Source: Methylobacterium sp.
Lineage (GTDB): Bacteria; Pseudomonadota; Alphaproteobacteria; Rhizobiales; Beijerinckiaceae
Direction: 5' to 3'
DNA: 8,924 nucleotides
Assembly (NCBI GenBank): GCA_020252865.1
Contig: JADCCH010000229.1
Location: forward strand, 1-8,924
In this document: one piece after another, positions 1 through 6,728 of the stretch
Layout of the letters: each line of letters opens with the position of its first letter
Numbering within the stretch: position 1 is the stretch's first letter
Position numbers and translations under genes: made by a program
Notes under the pieces: model-generated
The model's input: the letters and a program-made list of their open reading frames with translations, nothing else
Told to the model about the DNA's origin: nothing
The model's database searches: none

Positions 1-1458
1 CAGATCGAGGATTTCGGCGATGGCACGGTCTCCGCCAATGATTGCTTTCGGCCCGTCTCGCGCTTTTTCGATCGCATCACGCGGCCCGAGCAGTTGCTGA
101 CCGCCTTGCCGCGCGCGATGCAGGTCTTGACCGATCCGTCCGAATGCGGGCCGGTCACGCTCGCCTTCTGCCAGGATGTGCAGGCGGAAGCCCATGATTA
201 CCCGGAGGAATTCTTCGCGCCCCGCCTCTGGCTGCCGCGCCGGGCGAAGCCGGATGATCGCGAACTCGCGCATGCACTGGCCGCGCTGAAGGCTGCGAAG
301 AAACCGTTTGTGATCGCCGGCGGCGGGGTTCTCTATTCCGAAGCCGAGCGGGAATTGCTCGCCTTCTGCCGCCGCTTCGGCATTCCATCAGCGGAAACGC
401 AGGCCGGGAAATCGACGCTGCCCGTCGATGAGCCGCTGAACCTCGGTGCGATCGGCGTTACCGGCACGGGTGCTGCCAATGCGCTCGCGGCCGAGGCGGA
501 TGTCATCCTCGCCATCGGCACGCGCCTCCAGGATTTCACGACCGGCTCGCGCACCTTGTTCCGAAATCCGGATCGGGTGATCATCGCGCTCAACGTGCAG
601 CCCTTCGATGCAGGCAAGCATGGCGCGCTGCCACTCGTCGCGGATGCGAAGGCCGGCCTTGCAGCGCTCGCGCGCGGTCTTGCCGGCCACACGGCGCCCA
701 CGGTCTGGAGCGCGCAGGCCGGGAAGGCGAAAGGCGAATGGCTCGCCAGGGCCGCGCCCTATACCGCGACGACCGACAGCCCCCTTCCCTCCGATGCCCA
801 GGTGATCGGCGCGGTGCAGCGCCAGGCGAGAAAAACCGATGTATTGGTCTGCGCTGCCGGCGGCCTGCCGGGTGAACTCCACAAGCTCTGGCAGGCGGGC
901 CGCCCCGGCGGCTATCACCTCGAATATGGCTATTCCTGCATGGGGTACGAGATCGCCGGTGGCCTCGGCGTGAAGATGGCCGAGCCCGAGCGCGAGGTGA
1001 TCGTGATGGTGGGTGATGGTTCCTACCTCATGATGAATTCGGAGATCGTGACCTCGGTTCAGCTGGGGCTGAAACTGACCATCGTGATCCTCGATAATCG
1101 CGGTTACGGCTGCATCAACCGCCTGCAGCGCGCGACGGGCGGCGAGAGCTTCAACAACCTGCTGCAGCACACCCGCCACAAGACGCTTCCCGCCATCGAT
1201 TTCGCGAGACATGCAGGCTCGCTCGGAGCGAAGGCGGTGAAGGTCCAGGGTATCACGGCGCTCGAAAAGGCGCTGAAGCGCGCCCGCCGGGCGAGAACCA
1301 CAACGGCGATCGTGATCGACACCGACCCAATGGCCTCCACCGATGCCGGCGGGCATTGGTGGGATGTGCCCGTGCCGGAAGTATCCACGCGCGAGGAAGT
1401 GGGCACCGCCCATGCCCGCTATCTCGACGCGAAAAAAGCCCAGCGTCTCGGAGACTGA
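1..1458 (+). CDS. iolD: IolD, 3D-(3,5/4)-trihydroxycyclohexane-1,2-dione acylhydrolase (5' end missing)
   Basis: This thiamine-diphosphate enzyme of myo-inositol catabolism hydrolytically opens the ring of the diketone made by IolE and yields 5-deoxyglucuronate. The reading frame is open from the first base of the window, so the gene starts upstream. 485 residues are present, against roughly 610-640 usual for the family, so about 130 N-terminal residues are outside. Visible are the central domain (about residues 85-200) and the C-terminal ThDP-binding domain, with GDG at fragment residues 338-340 and the matching Asn at 366 (LDNRGYG), which bind Mg and the diphosphate. The C-terminal GGHWWDVPVPEVS is characteristic of IolD rather than of acetolactate synthase. 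The TTG at 94 is internal and not the start. iolE follows 3 bp after the stop, so the two are cotranscribed; iolC would be expected upstream, as in rhizobial iolCDEB operons. Confidence 0.95.
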   Translation, partial: QIEDFGDGTVSANDCFRPVSRFFDRITRPEQLLTALPRAMQVLTDPSECGPVTLAFCQDVQAEAHDYPEEFFAPRLWLPRRAKPDDRELAHALAALKAAKKPFVIAGGGVLYSEAERELLAFCRRFGIPSAETQAGKSTLPVDEPLNLGAIGVTGTGAANALAAEADVILAIGTRLQDFTTGSRTLFRNPDRVIIALNVQPFDAGKHGALPLVADAKAGLAALARGLAGHTAPTVWSAQAGKAKGEWLARAAPYTATTDSPLPSDAQVIGAVQRQARKTDVLVCAAGGLPGELHKLWQAGRPGGYHLEYGYSCMGYEIAGGLGVKMAEPEREVIVMVGDGSYLMMNSEIVTSVQLGLKLTIVILDNRGYGCINRLQRATGGESFNNLLQHTRHKTLPAIDFARHAGSLGAKAVKVQGITALEKALKRARRARTTTAIVIDTDPMASTDAGGHWWDVPVPEVSTREEVGTAHARYLDAKKAQRLGD

Positions 1459-1461
1459 TCC

Positions 1462-2361
1462 ATGACCATCCGCATCGGCGCCAACCCCATCGGCTGGTCG
1501 AATGACGATCTCGTGGAAATCGGTGGCGAGACGCCGCTCGAAACCTGCCTCGCGGAAGCGAGGGAGGCGGGATTCGTGGGCATGGAACTCGGCAACAAGT
1601 TTCCGCGCGAGGCGAAAGCGCTGAAGGCCGCATTGGCGCCTTTCGGCATGTCTCTCGTGGGCGGCTGGCATTCCGTGGAATTGCTGAAGCGCGACGCGAA
1701 GAAGGAATTCGCCCTTGCGAGAGCCCATCGCGAATTGCTGAAGGCGATGGACACTCGCGTGTTCATCGTCGCGGAGACGTCGAACGCGATCCATGGCAAC
1801 CGCGCGATGCCGCTCTCGAAGCGCCCGAATCTCGCGGCCGGCGAATGGATGCCCTATGCCGCGCGGATGACCGATTTCGCCGATATGCTCGCCGATGAAG
1901 GCCTCGTGCTCTGCTACCACCATCACATGGGCACGATCATCGAGAGCCGCGCGGATATCGCGCGCTTCATGGATGCTTGCGGGCCTTCCGTAAACCTGCT
2001 GCTCGATACCGGTCACGCGACCTGGGGCGGCTCCGACCCCGCCGAACTCGCGGCAACCTATCGCTCGCGCATCACGCATGTGCATTGCAAGGATGTGCGC
2101 CCGGCCATCATTGCGAAATCGAAGGCCGGTGACTGGTCCTTCCTCGATTCCATCCTCGGGATGGGTTCGGAACTCGGCACCTACACCGTGCCAGGCGACG
2201 GTGCGGTCGATTATGTCAGCGTTTTCAGAGAACTGAAGGGCTATTCCGGCTGGGTCATCGTCGAAGCCGAGCAGGACCCGAAGAAGGCAAATCCGCTCAC
2301 CTATGCGAGGAAGGGCGTCGCGCATCTGCAATGGGCATTGAAGGAGGCCGGACTCGCATGA
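1462..2361 (+). CDS. iolE: IolE, myo-inosose-2 dehydratase
   Basis: IolE removes water from 2-keto-myo-inositol (inosose) to give the trihydroxycyclohexane-dione that IolD then opens; it acts in the cytoplasm. The 299 residues match the usual family length (about 300). The protein is a xylose-isomerase-like TIM barrel: the N-terminal strand carries IGANPIGWSNDD (5-16), and likely metal/substrate-binding segments are YHHHMGT (152-158), LDTGH (181-185), HVHCKD (206-211), PGDG (244-247) and EAEQD (268-272). The ATG lies 3 bp after the iolD stop, with a GGAG ribosome-binding site at 1450-1453 inside the last iolD codons, which suggests translational coupling. Its own stop overlaps the iolB start. 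The family assignment is seen in the motifs; the reaction is taken from characterised homologues. Confidence 0.96.
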   Translation: MTIRIGANPIGWSNDDLVEIGGETPLETCLAEAREAGFVGMELGNKFPREAKALKAALAPFGMSLVGGWHSVELLKRDAKKEFALARAHRELLKAMDTRVFIVAETSNAIHGNRAMPLSKRPNLAAGEWMPYAARMTDFADMLADEGLVLCYHHHMGTIIESRADIARFMDACGPSVNLLLDTGHATWGGSDPAELAATYRSRITHVHCKDVRPAIIAKSKAGDWSFLDSILGMGSELGTYTVPGDGAVDYVSVFRELKGYSGWVIVEAEQDPKKANPLTYARKGVAHLQWALKEAGLA

Positions 2362-3155
2362 ATTCGCATCTGCTGCGGCGCCCCTCGGCCAGGAACCCCA
2401 TCCACAACGTCACGCCCGAGAATGCAGGCTGGACCTATGTCGGCTTCTCGCTCTACCGGCTGGCGGCGGGCGATGTGATCGAGGCGGGAACCGCGCGGCG
2501 GGAGGCCTGTATCGTCATGGTCTCGGGCACGGCGCATCTCGCGGCGAGCGGCCGGGATTTCGGCGATCAGGGCGGGCGCGAAAGCCCTTTCGATGGATCG
2601 CCGACCTCCCTCTATGTCCCGGCAAATTCGCGCTGGCGGGCCGAGGCGCGCACCGATTGCGAAATCGCGATCTGCACCGCGCCCGCCTTCGGGAGCCTGC
2701 CGGCAAGGCTTATATCCCCGTCCGAAGTGGGGCAGGAAACGCGCGGAACCGGCACGAATACGCGCCACGTGCGCAACATCCTGCCGGATACCTCGCCCCA
2801 TGCCGAAAGCCTTCTTGTGGTGGAGGTGATCACCCCGGGCGGGCATTGGTCGAGCTATCCGCCCCACAAGCATGACCGCGACAATCTTCCGGCCGAGAGC
2901 CTGCTGGAAGAGACCTATTACCACCGCATCCGCCCAGCTCAAGGCTATGCGATGCAGCGGGTCTACACGGATGACCGCTCGCTCGACGAAACCATGACCG
3001 TGCAGGATGGCGATGTCGTGCTCGTGCCGGAAGGTTATCACCCGGTCGGCGCGGCGCATGGCTATGATCTCTATTATCTCAATGTGATGGCCGGGCCGAA
3101 GCGCCTCTGGCGCTTCCACAACGATCCCGCCCATGCGTGGATGCTAAAGAAATAA
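2358..3155 (+). CDS. iolB: IolB, 5-deoxy-glucuronate isomerase
   Basis: IolB converts 5-deoxy-D-glucuronate, the IolD product, to 2-deoxy-5-keto-D-gluconate, the substrate of the IolC kinase. It is a double-cupin metal isomerase; 265 residues is the normal length. The second cupin is the clear signature: HKHD at 170-173, EE at 184-185, H189 in the TYYH segment, and PEGYHPV with H228, which together form the expected metal site. I chose ATG 2358 because it overlaps the iolE stop (ATGA) and has a strong AAGGAGG at 2341-2347 with 10 bp spacing. The in-frame ATG at 2331 lies upstream of that site and would add nine residues from iolE sequence. It is the last gene of the operon here; a palindromic repeat starts 2 bp after the stop. 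Confidence 0.95.
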   Translation: MNSHLLRRPSARNPIHNVTPENAGWTYVGFSLYRLAAGDVIEAGTARREACIVMVSGTAHLAASGRDFGDQGGRESPFDGSPTSLYVPANSRWRAEARTDCEIAICTAPAFGSLPARLISPSEVGQETRGTGTNTRHVRNILPDTSPHAESLLVVEVITPGGHWSSYPPHKHDRDNLPAESLLEETYYHRIRPAQGYAMQRVYTDDRSLDETMTVQDGDVVLVPEGYHPVGAAHGYDLYYLNVMAGPKRLWRFHNDPAHAWMLKK

Positions 3156-3156
3156 A

Positions 3157-3284
3157 GCATTTTCAAGCGAAGCATGCCCCTCGCGAAGGCGGGGGGTGGG
3201 AACCGGTTCGCGTGAAGAAAATGCGATCAATAACAATAAACAGAGAGCGGTCGATCTCATTCATTCAGATCGAATTTCGCTCTC
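3157..3284. repeat. RIME-like double-palindrome intergenic element
   Basis: This stretch between two convergent genes consists of two imperfect palindromes. The first (3157-3224) begins with GCATTTTC and ends with GAAAATGC; inside, GCGAA (3167-3171) faces TTCGC (3208-3212), and the core is a hairpin CCCCTCGC-GAAG-GCGGGGGG (3177-3196, with one G-T pair). The second (3243-3284) has outer arms GAGAGCG and CGCTCTC and inner arms TCGATCT and AGATCGA around a 9-nt loop. The phrase ACCGGTTCGCGTGAAGAAAA and the outer GAGAGCG/CGCTCTC arms resemble the Rhizobium-specific intergenic mosaic elements (RIME) dispersed in Hyphomicrobiales genomes. It encodes no protein. It may fold in the iolB mRNA and protect or end the transcript; no U-tract follows either hairpin. 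The family name is from memory of the motif, not from a search. Confidence 0.75.
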
Positions 3285-3340
3285 GCCACTCCCCTCATGG
3301 CCGGGCGATCCGGGTCTTCCTTCTCCGTGCAGGGTCGTCG

Positions 3341-3363
3341 ATGCCCGGAACTGGTTCGGGCAT
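3341..3363 (-). terminator. Hairpin downstream of pobA, possible transcript end
   Basis: An inverted repeat, ATGCCCGGAA / TTCGGGCAT with a CTGG loop and one bulged G, sits 14 bp after the pobA stop. On the pobA strand no T-run follows, so it is at best a Rho-assisted terminator or an RNA 3'-end stabiliser. It could also serve transcripts arriving from iolB. Confidence 0.35.
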
Positions 3364-3376
3364 GACATCACAGCAT

Positions 3377-4555
3377 TCAAGCCGGCAGCGGCGCTCCGAC
3401 ATAGTTCTCCGCCACCAACCGGCGCGCGGCTTCGCTGACCTGAAGCTGTCGGAATTCCGCTTCCTGCATCCGCTCCTCGAAGGGCGAGAATTGCGGGAAG
3501 CGATGCAGCATCGTCGTCATCGCCCAGGAGAAGCGTTCGACGCGCCAGATCCGATCCAGTGCGCGCTTCGAGTAATGGTCGATCCCGGCGGATGATTTCT
3601 CGCGGAAGAATTCGATGAAGGCGCGCGCGAGCTCGTACGCATCGCGCGCGGCGAGGTTCAGGCCCTTGGCGCCCGTCGGCGGCACGATATGCGCGGCATC
3701 GCCCGCGAGGAACAAGCGCCCGAAGCGCAAGGGTTCGGCGACGAAACTGCGCAGGGGTGCGACGGATTTCTCGATCGACGGGCCGGTCACCACACGGGCC
3801 GCCGCTTCCTCGCCGATGCGCCGGCGAAGTTCGTCCCAGAAGGCGTCGTCGCTCCATTGCGCGGGGTCGGTCTCCAACGGGCACTGGATGTAGTAACGGC
3901 TGCGCGTGGGTGAGCGCATGGAACAGAGCGCGAAGCCGCGTTCATGCGCGGCATAGACCAGTTCTGGCGCGCAAGGCGGCACATCGGCGAGCACGCCCAG
4001 CCAGCCGAAGGGGTAGGCCCGCTCGAAGCTGCGCAACGCGGCCTGCGGCACGCTCGCGCGGCTCACGCCGTGGAAACCGTCACAACCCGCAATGAATTCG
4101 CAGTCGAGCCGCTGCGTGAGGCCATCCTTCATGTAGGTTACGCTCGGCCTGCCGCTGCCGAACTCATGAAGCGCGACATTCTCGGCATCGTAGATGGTTG
4201 CCGCCCCCGCTGCCAGGCGGTGATCCATCAGATCGCGCGTCACTTCGGTCTGGCCATAGACCGTCACGGTCCGCCCGCCGGTGAGATGCGCGAGGTCTAT
4301 CCGCAACGCTTCGCCCTGAAAGGCAAGTTCGAAACCATCATGCTTCAGGCCTTCGCGAGTAAGGCGCGCACCGGCGCCCAGCCGATGCAGGAGAGCGGTT
4401 GTCGCCTCCTCGAGCACGCCGGCGCGGATACGCCCAAGGACGTAATCGCGAGACTTCCTTTCGAGGATGATATTGTCGATGCCGGCCTGCGTCAGCATCG
4501 CGCCGACGAGCAACCCCGCCGGGCCTGAGCCGATGATCGCCACCTGTGTTCGCAT
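3377..4555 (-). CDS. pobA: PobA, 4-hydroxybenzoate 3-monooxygenase
   Basis: This FAD-dependent aromatic hydroxylase converts 4-hydroxybenzoate to protocatechuate with NAD(P)H and O2, feeding the beta-ketoadipate pathway. With the start at 4555 it is 392 residues long, the family length, and key residues fall at the numbers of the Pseudomonas fluorescens enzyme: Tyr201, Ser212, Arg214, Tyr222, Pro293 and Tyr385 (substrate binding and deprotonation). The FAD sites are GSGPAG (9-14), CDG (158-160) and GDAAH (285-289). The 4555 start is supported by AGGAGA at 4561-4566, 5 bp upstream, and begins directly with the Rossmann strand; the ATG at 4639 would add 28 unlikely residues. It stands alone: neither a pobR-type regulator nor pca genes adjoin it here. 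Upstream, the 8-bp palindrome CAAGCTTG (4652-4659 region) is a conceivable operator, but I could not identify a convincing promoter. Confidence 0.96.
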   Translation of the reverse strand: MRTQVAIIGSGPAGLLVGAMLTQAGIDNIILERKSRDYVLGRIRAGVLEEATTALLHRLGAGARLTREGLKHDGFELAFQGEALRIDLAHLTGGRTVTVYGQTEVTRDLMDHRLAAGAATIYDAENVALHEFGSGRPSVTYMKDGLTQRLDCEFIAGCDGFHGVSRASVPQAALRSFERAYPFGWLGVLADVPPCAPELVYAAHERGFALCSMRSPTRSRYYIQCPLETDPAQWSDDAFWDELRRRIGEEAAARVVTGPSIEKSVAPLRSFVAEPLRFGRLFLAGDAAHIVPPTGAKGLNLAARDAYELARAFIEFFREKSSAGIDHYSKRALDRIWRVERFSWAMTTMLHRFPQFSPFEERMQEAEFRQLQVSEAARRLVAENYVGAPLPA

Positions 4556-4648
4556 GCGGCTCTCCTTGCCCCATCCGTCCCGGTTCCCCGTCCGGGTTGA
4601 GCGGTTTGGGTAGCAAAGGCTTCCGCTCTGCGCCACCATCGGATATTC

Positions 4649-4909
4649 TCAAGCTTGCAAAGTTAAATCTTGTATTTTGGCTTTATCACAATTTCCTGCC
4701 GGATCGGCCAGCACGACCCGCAAGTTCTTCATACTGGTTTCGGTCGGGCCCGTGACAACCAGGTCACCCAGCGGATCGAAGGCAGCGTGGGAATTGGCAT
4801 CCGCCAGCAGGCTCGCCGGATCGAACCCGGGGCGGCGCATATGCGGCAGGGCATCCGCAAACAGGGCGACCCCAGCATACCCGCCGCTGCCATCCACGGC
4901 ATTGCCGCT
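4649..4909 (-). pseudogene. C-terminal remnant of a MOFRL-family glycerate kinase (TtuD/GckA type)
   Basis: The frame encodes about 87 recognisable residues resembling the C-terminal end of glycerate 2-kinase/hydroxypyruvate-reductase (MOFRL) proteins. These are AVDGSGGYAG, in the place of the family TDGxDG...AG segment, then GFDPASLLADANSHAAFD, then the hallmark LGDLVVTGPTET, and a divergent tail ending at a TGA. Intact family members have over 400 residues, so almost all of the protein is missing. The frame stays open further upstream (to beyond 5000), but that part shows no similarity I recognise, and no start with a ribosome-binding site is present; the GTG at 4897 falls inside the conserved motif. 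I read it as the decayed stump of a gene lost by deletion between pobA and the tRNA. It is probably not expressed as a functional protein. Confidence 0.7.
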
Positions 4910-5049
4910 CTCAACACTCGAAGAGGGTTGGAAAATGCCAGCGCTGCGGGGGTGGCACCATTCCTTCTCGTGAGCGCGCTCGATGCTTGCCCAATGCTTG
5001 CATGAGCACAGACTTGTTCAGTCGCAAAACCCAGAAAACATGCGTTGAT
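4910..5049. other. Intergenic stretch without a recognisable gene
   Basis: This follows the glycerate-kinase remnant and becomes less G+C-rich towards the tRNA. I see no ORF with coding character and a ribosome-binding site. The only pattern is an 8-bp direct repeat, ATGCTTGC, at 4983-4990 and 4994-5001. It is probably the upstream part of the deleted kinase gene region, now unrecognisable. Confidence 0.5.
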
Positions 5050-5089
5050 TTAAAAGATCAGCGAGTGCCTCGCGGCCGCAAGGAGACTC
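5050..5089 (-). terminator. Possible terminator of tRNA-Lys
   Basis: Immediately downstream of the encoded CCA is an inverted repeat. GAGT (5063-5066) faces ACTC (5086-5089), and CCT (5068-5070) faces AGG (5081-5083), around the self-complementary GCGGCCGC. On the tRNA strand a CTTTTA run follows about 7 nt after the stem. The stem has mismatches and the T-run is short and offset, so this is a moderate call. Confidence 0.4.
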
Positions 5090-5090
5090 A

Positions 5091-5166
<76 letters not shown>

Positions 5167-5201
5167 ATCAGGGACGCAAAAGGCTGATCCCGGAGGCCGG
5201 G

Positions 5202-5230
5202 TTGTTAGGCCATTTGAACGGGCTTGTCCA
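5202..5230 (-). promoter_or_regulatory. Possible promoter of tRNA-Lys
   Basis: On the minus strand TGGACA (5230-5225) and TAACAA (5207-5202) are separated by exactly 17 bp, about 35 bp upstream of the tRNA 5' end and just after the lipoprotein stop. The -35 box matches the housekeeping consensus at five of six positions; the -10 box matches poorly. A CCCGG-AGG-CCGGG inverted repeat (5189-5201) lies at the predicted start site. Confidence 0.35.
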
Positions 5231-5238
5231 GCCGGAAA

Positions 5239-5724
5239 TCAGCCCTGTTTGGCGGTCAGCCTGGAAAGTTCCGCCTGCGGGACCGGCGTTCGGGCTGGCC
5301 GGCGAGGGGCAGACGGACGGGGCGCAGCGCGCTGGCTTTCAAGCTTGCGCAAAACCACCTTCACAGGGTTCGGCGCATGCTCCAGGGTGGCACCGGAGGC
5401 CGCGTCTGCCACGATGCCCACCACGCCGCCGAGGATCACGTTGCCGGCAAGACCGGCCGCCCCGGCACCGCCAAGCCTCGACTTCACCTCGACGGTCTCG
5501 TCCGCATGGCCGGCGAGCCTGAAGACCACGCTGAATTCTTCCTTGCGGCTGAAGCGCAGGCTGCAGGGCGTGGTGCAGGAGCTGCCGAGCGACGTCGTGG
5601 CCACCGCGCCGGGCGGCTCGGAGACGAACTCGACGTCACTGGTGGTGCCGCGCGTGACAGTGGCGCAACCGGCCAGAGTGAAGGCAAGAAAAGAAGCCGC
5701 AACCGGCGGCAGAAAACGAACCAC
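5239..5724 (-). CDS. Small PEGA-type lipoprotein of unknown function
   Basis: This encodes a predicted 161-residue envelope lipoprotein. The N-terminus has a basic residue, a hydrophobic stretch (4-18) and the lipobox LAGC with Cys20, the expected lipidation site. Residues about 31-82 (VEFVSEPPGAVATTS...) look like a PEGA-type beta domain, including Cys50 and Cys54 in SSCTTPCS. A glycine-rich, weakly hydrophobic stretch follows (85-110), then a basic, proline-rich tail (131-150). I chose GTG 5724 because it places a normal signal peptide at the very N-terminus, has a G-run upstream, and lies downstream of a TTGACA promoter-like box. The ATG at 5817 would add 31 residues and overlap the kinase gene. 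PEGA domains occur on many surface proteins; the actual role is not known to me. It is 80 bp downstream of mak on the same strand. Confidence 0.75.
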   Translation of the reverse strand: MVRFLPPVAASFLAFTLAGCATVTRGTTSDVEFVSEPPGAVATTSLGSSCTTPCSLRFSRKEEFSVVFRLAGHADETVEVKSRLGGAGAAGLAGNVILGGVVGIVADAASGATLEHAPNPVKVVLRKLESQRAAPRPSAPRRPARTPVPQAELSRLTAKQG

Positions 5725-5772
5725 GACGAAACACCCCCCAAAACACCGAATCTCGAACCCCAGTCGCCCAGC

Positions 5773-5801
5773 AAACTCGCAGCCCCGTCCGAAGTTGTCA
5801 A
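5773..5801 (-). promoter_or_regulatory. Possible promoter of the lipoprotein gene
   Basis: A perfect TTGACA (-35) is at 5801-5796 on the minus strand, followed after 17 bp by GAGTTT (5778-5773), a poor -10. It lies just after the mak stop and about 50 bp before the GTG start. It supports separate transcription of the lipoprotein gene and argues against the upstream ATG start at 5817. Confidence 0.35.
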
Positions 5802-5804
5802 GGA

Positions 5805-6719
5805 TCACCGCCCCCATAACCAGGCGGCGCCACGCACGCCGGAGCTATCGCCATGCAGGGCCGGGCGGATGGGCGTGCGGAAATGATCGGAGAACACCCA
5901 GCGTCCGATCTCGGCCGGGAGGCGTTCATAGATCTGCGGAATGCGGCTCATGCCGCCACCCAGCACGATCACCTCGGGATCAAGGATATTCGCCATAGCC
6001 GCCAGCGCCCGGCCAAGGCGCGAGACGTAGCGATCGAAGCTCGCCGCGGCTTCCGCGTCACCCGCTTCCATCGCGGCGATGATTTCGCGCCCCTTCAGCG
6101 CGCGGCCCGTCACGCGGCGGAAATCGTTCTGGAAGCCGGTGCCGGAAACCCAGGTTTCAAGGCAGCCCGGCTTGCCGCACCAGCAGGTATCGGCCATGCT
6201 CAGCTCTTCCACGCTTGGCCATGGCAGCGGGTTGTGGCCCCATTCGCCGCCAATGCGATGCCGGCCCTCCCAGGCCGCGCCGTCGAGGGCGATGCCTGAC
6301 CCGCATCCCGTGCCGAGAATGGCGGCAAACACCACTTTCGCGCCTGCGGCCGCGCCATCCACCGCCTCGGAAACCGCGAGGCAATTGGCGTCGTTGGCGA
6401 GCCGGATCTCGCGCTGAAGCGCGGTCTCGAGATCCTGCTTCAGCGGCCTGCCATTGATCTCGGTGGAGTTGGCGTTCATCGCCAACCCCGTGCGCGGCGA
6501 GATGGCGCCGGGAATGCCTGCGCCGACCGTGTGCGGACCGGCATGGCCGAGGCTCGCGAGGCGGCTCTCCGCCTCGCGCACGATGCCGACCAGCCCATCG
6601 AGAATGCCCTCGTAGGTTCCGCGCGGCGTAGGGATGCGGTGGCGGAGAAGTTCCGTGCCCGCATCGTCGATCACGACGACTTCAATCTTGGTGCCGCCGA
6701 GATCCACCCCGATCCGCAT
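5805..6719 (-). CDS. mak: Mak-like ROK-family fructokinase
   Basis: This is an ATP-dependent sugar kinase of the ROK family, closest in sequence pattern to E. coli Mak, which phosphorylates fructose to fructose 6-phosphate. The 304 residues are full length. The N-terminal phosphate-binding motif is DLGGTK (6-11) and the catalytic Asp is D110 in NDANCLAVSEAVDGAAAG. The ROK signature with its structural zinc site comprises GGEWGHNPLPW (H162) and CWCGKPGC (Cys179, 181 and 186). The adenosine motif VLGGGMS (252-258) and the ending GDSSGVRGAAWLW are shared with Mak. The ATG is 9 bp after the leuA stop, with a GAGG ribosome-binding site overlapping that stop, so it is probably read from the leuA transcript. 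Substrate specificity is inferred: another hexose or N-acetyl sugar is possible for ROK kinases. Confidence 0.88.
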   Translation of the reverse strand: MRIGVDLGGTKIEVVVIDDAGTELLRHRIPTPRGTYEGILDGLVGIVREAESRLASLGHAGPHTVGAGIPGAISPRTGLAMNANSTEINGRPLKQDLETALQREIRLANDANCLAVSEAVDGAAAGAKVVFAAILGTGCGSGIALDGAAWEGRHRIGGEWGHNPLPWPSVEELSMADTCWCGKPGCLETWVSGTGFQNDFRRVTGRALKGREIIAAMEAGDAEAAASFDRYVSRLGRALAAMANILDPEVIVLGGGMSRIPQIYERLPAEIGRWVFSDHFRTPIRPALHGDSSGVRGAAWLWGR

Positions 6720-6728
6720 GGGCCGGCC

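Noticed and set aside
388..2331. Long minus-strand open frame (647 codons) opposite iolD and iolE
   Set aside because: It is antisense to two well-supported genes. Its His/Arg/Gly-rich translation shows no domain, as expected from the complement of G+C-rich codons.
4983..5001. Two copies of ATGCTTGC, 11 bp apart
   Set aside because: Only two short copies exist, with no further periodicity or flanking mobile-element features; it is probably chance.
5189..5201. CCCGG-AGG-CCGGG hairpin considered as the lipoprotein-gene terminator
   Set aside because: The stem is only 5 bp and the T-run (5181-5178 on the minus strand) is short and 7 nt away. It also sits at the predicted tRNA promoter start, so the assignment is ambiguous.
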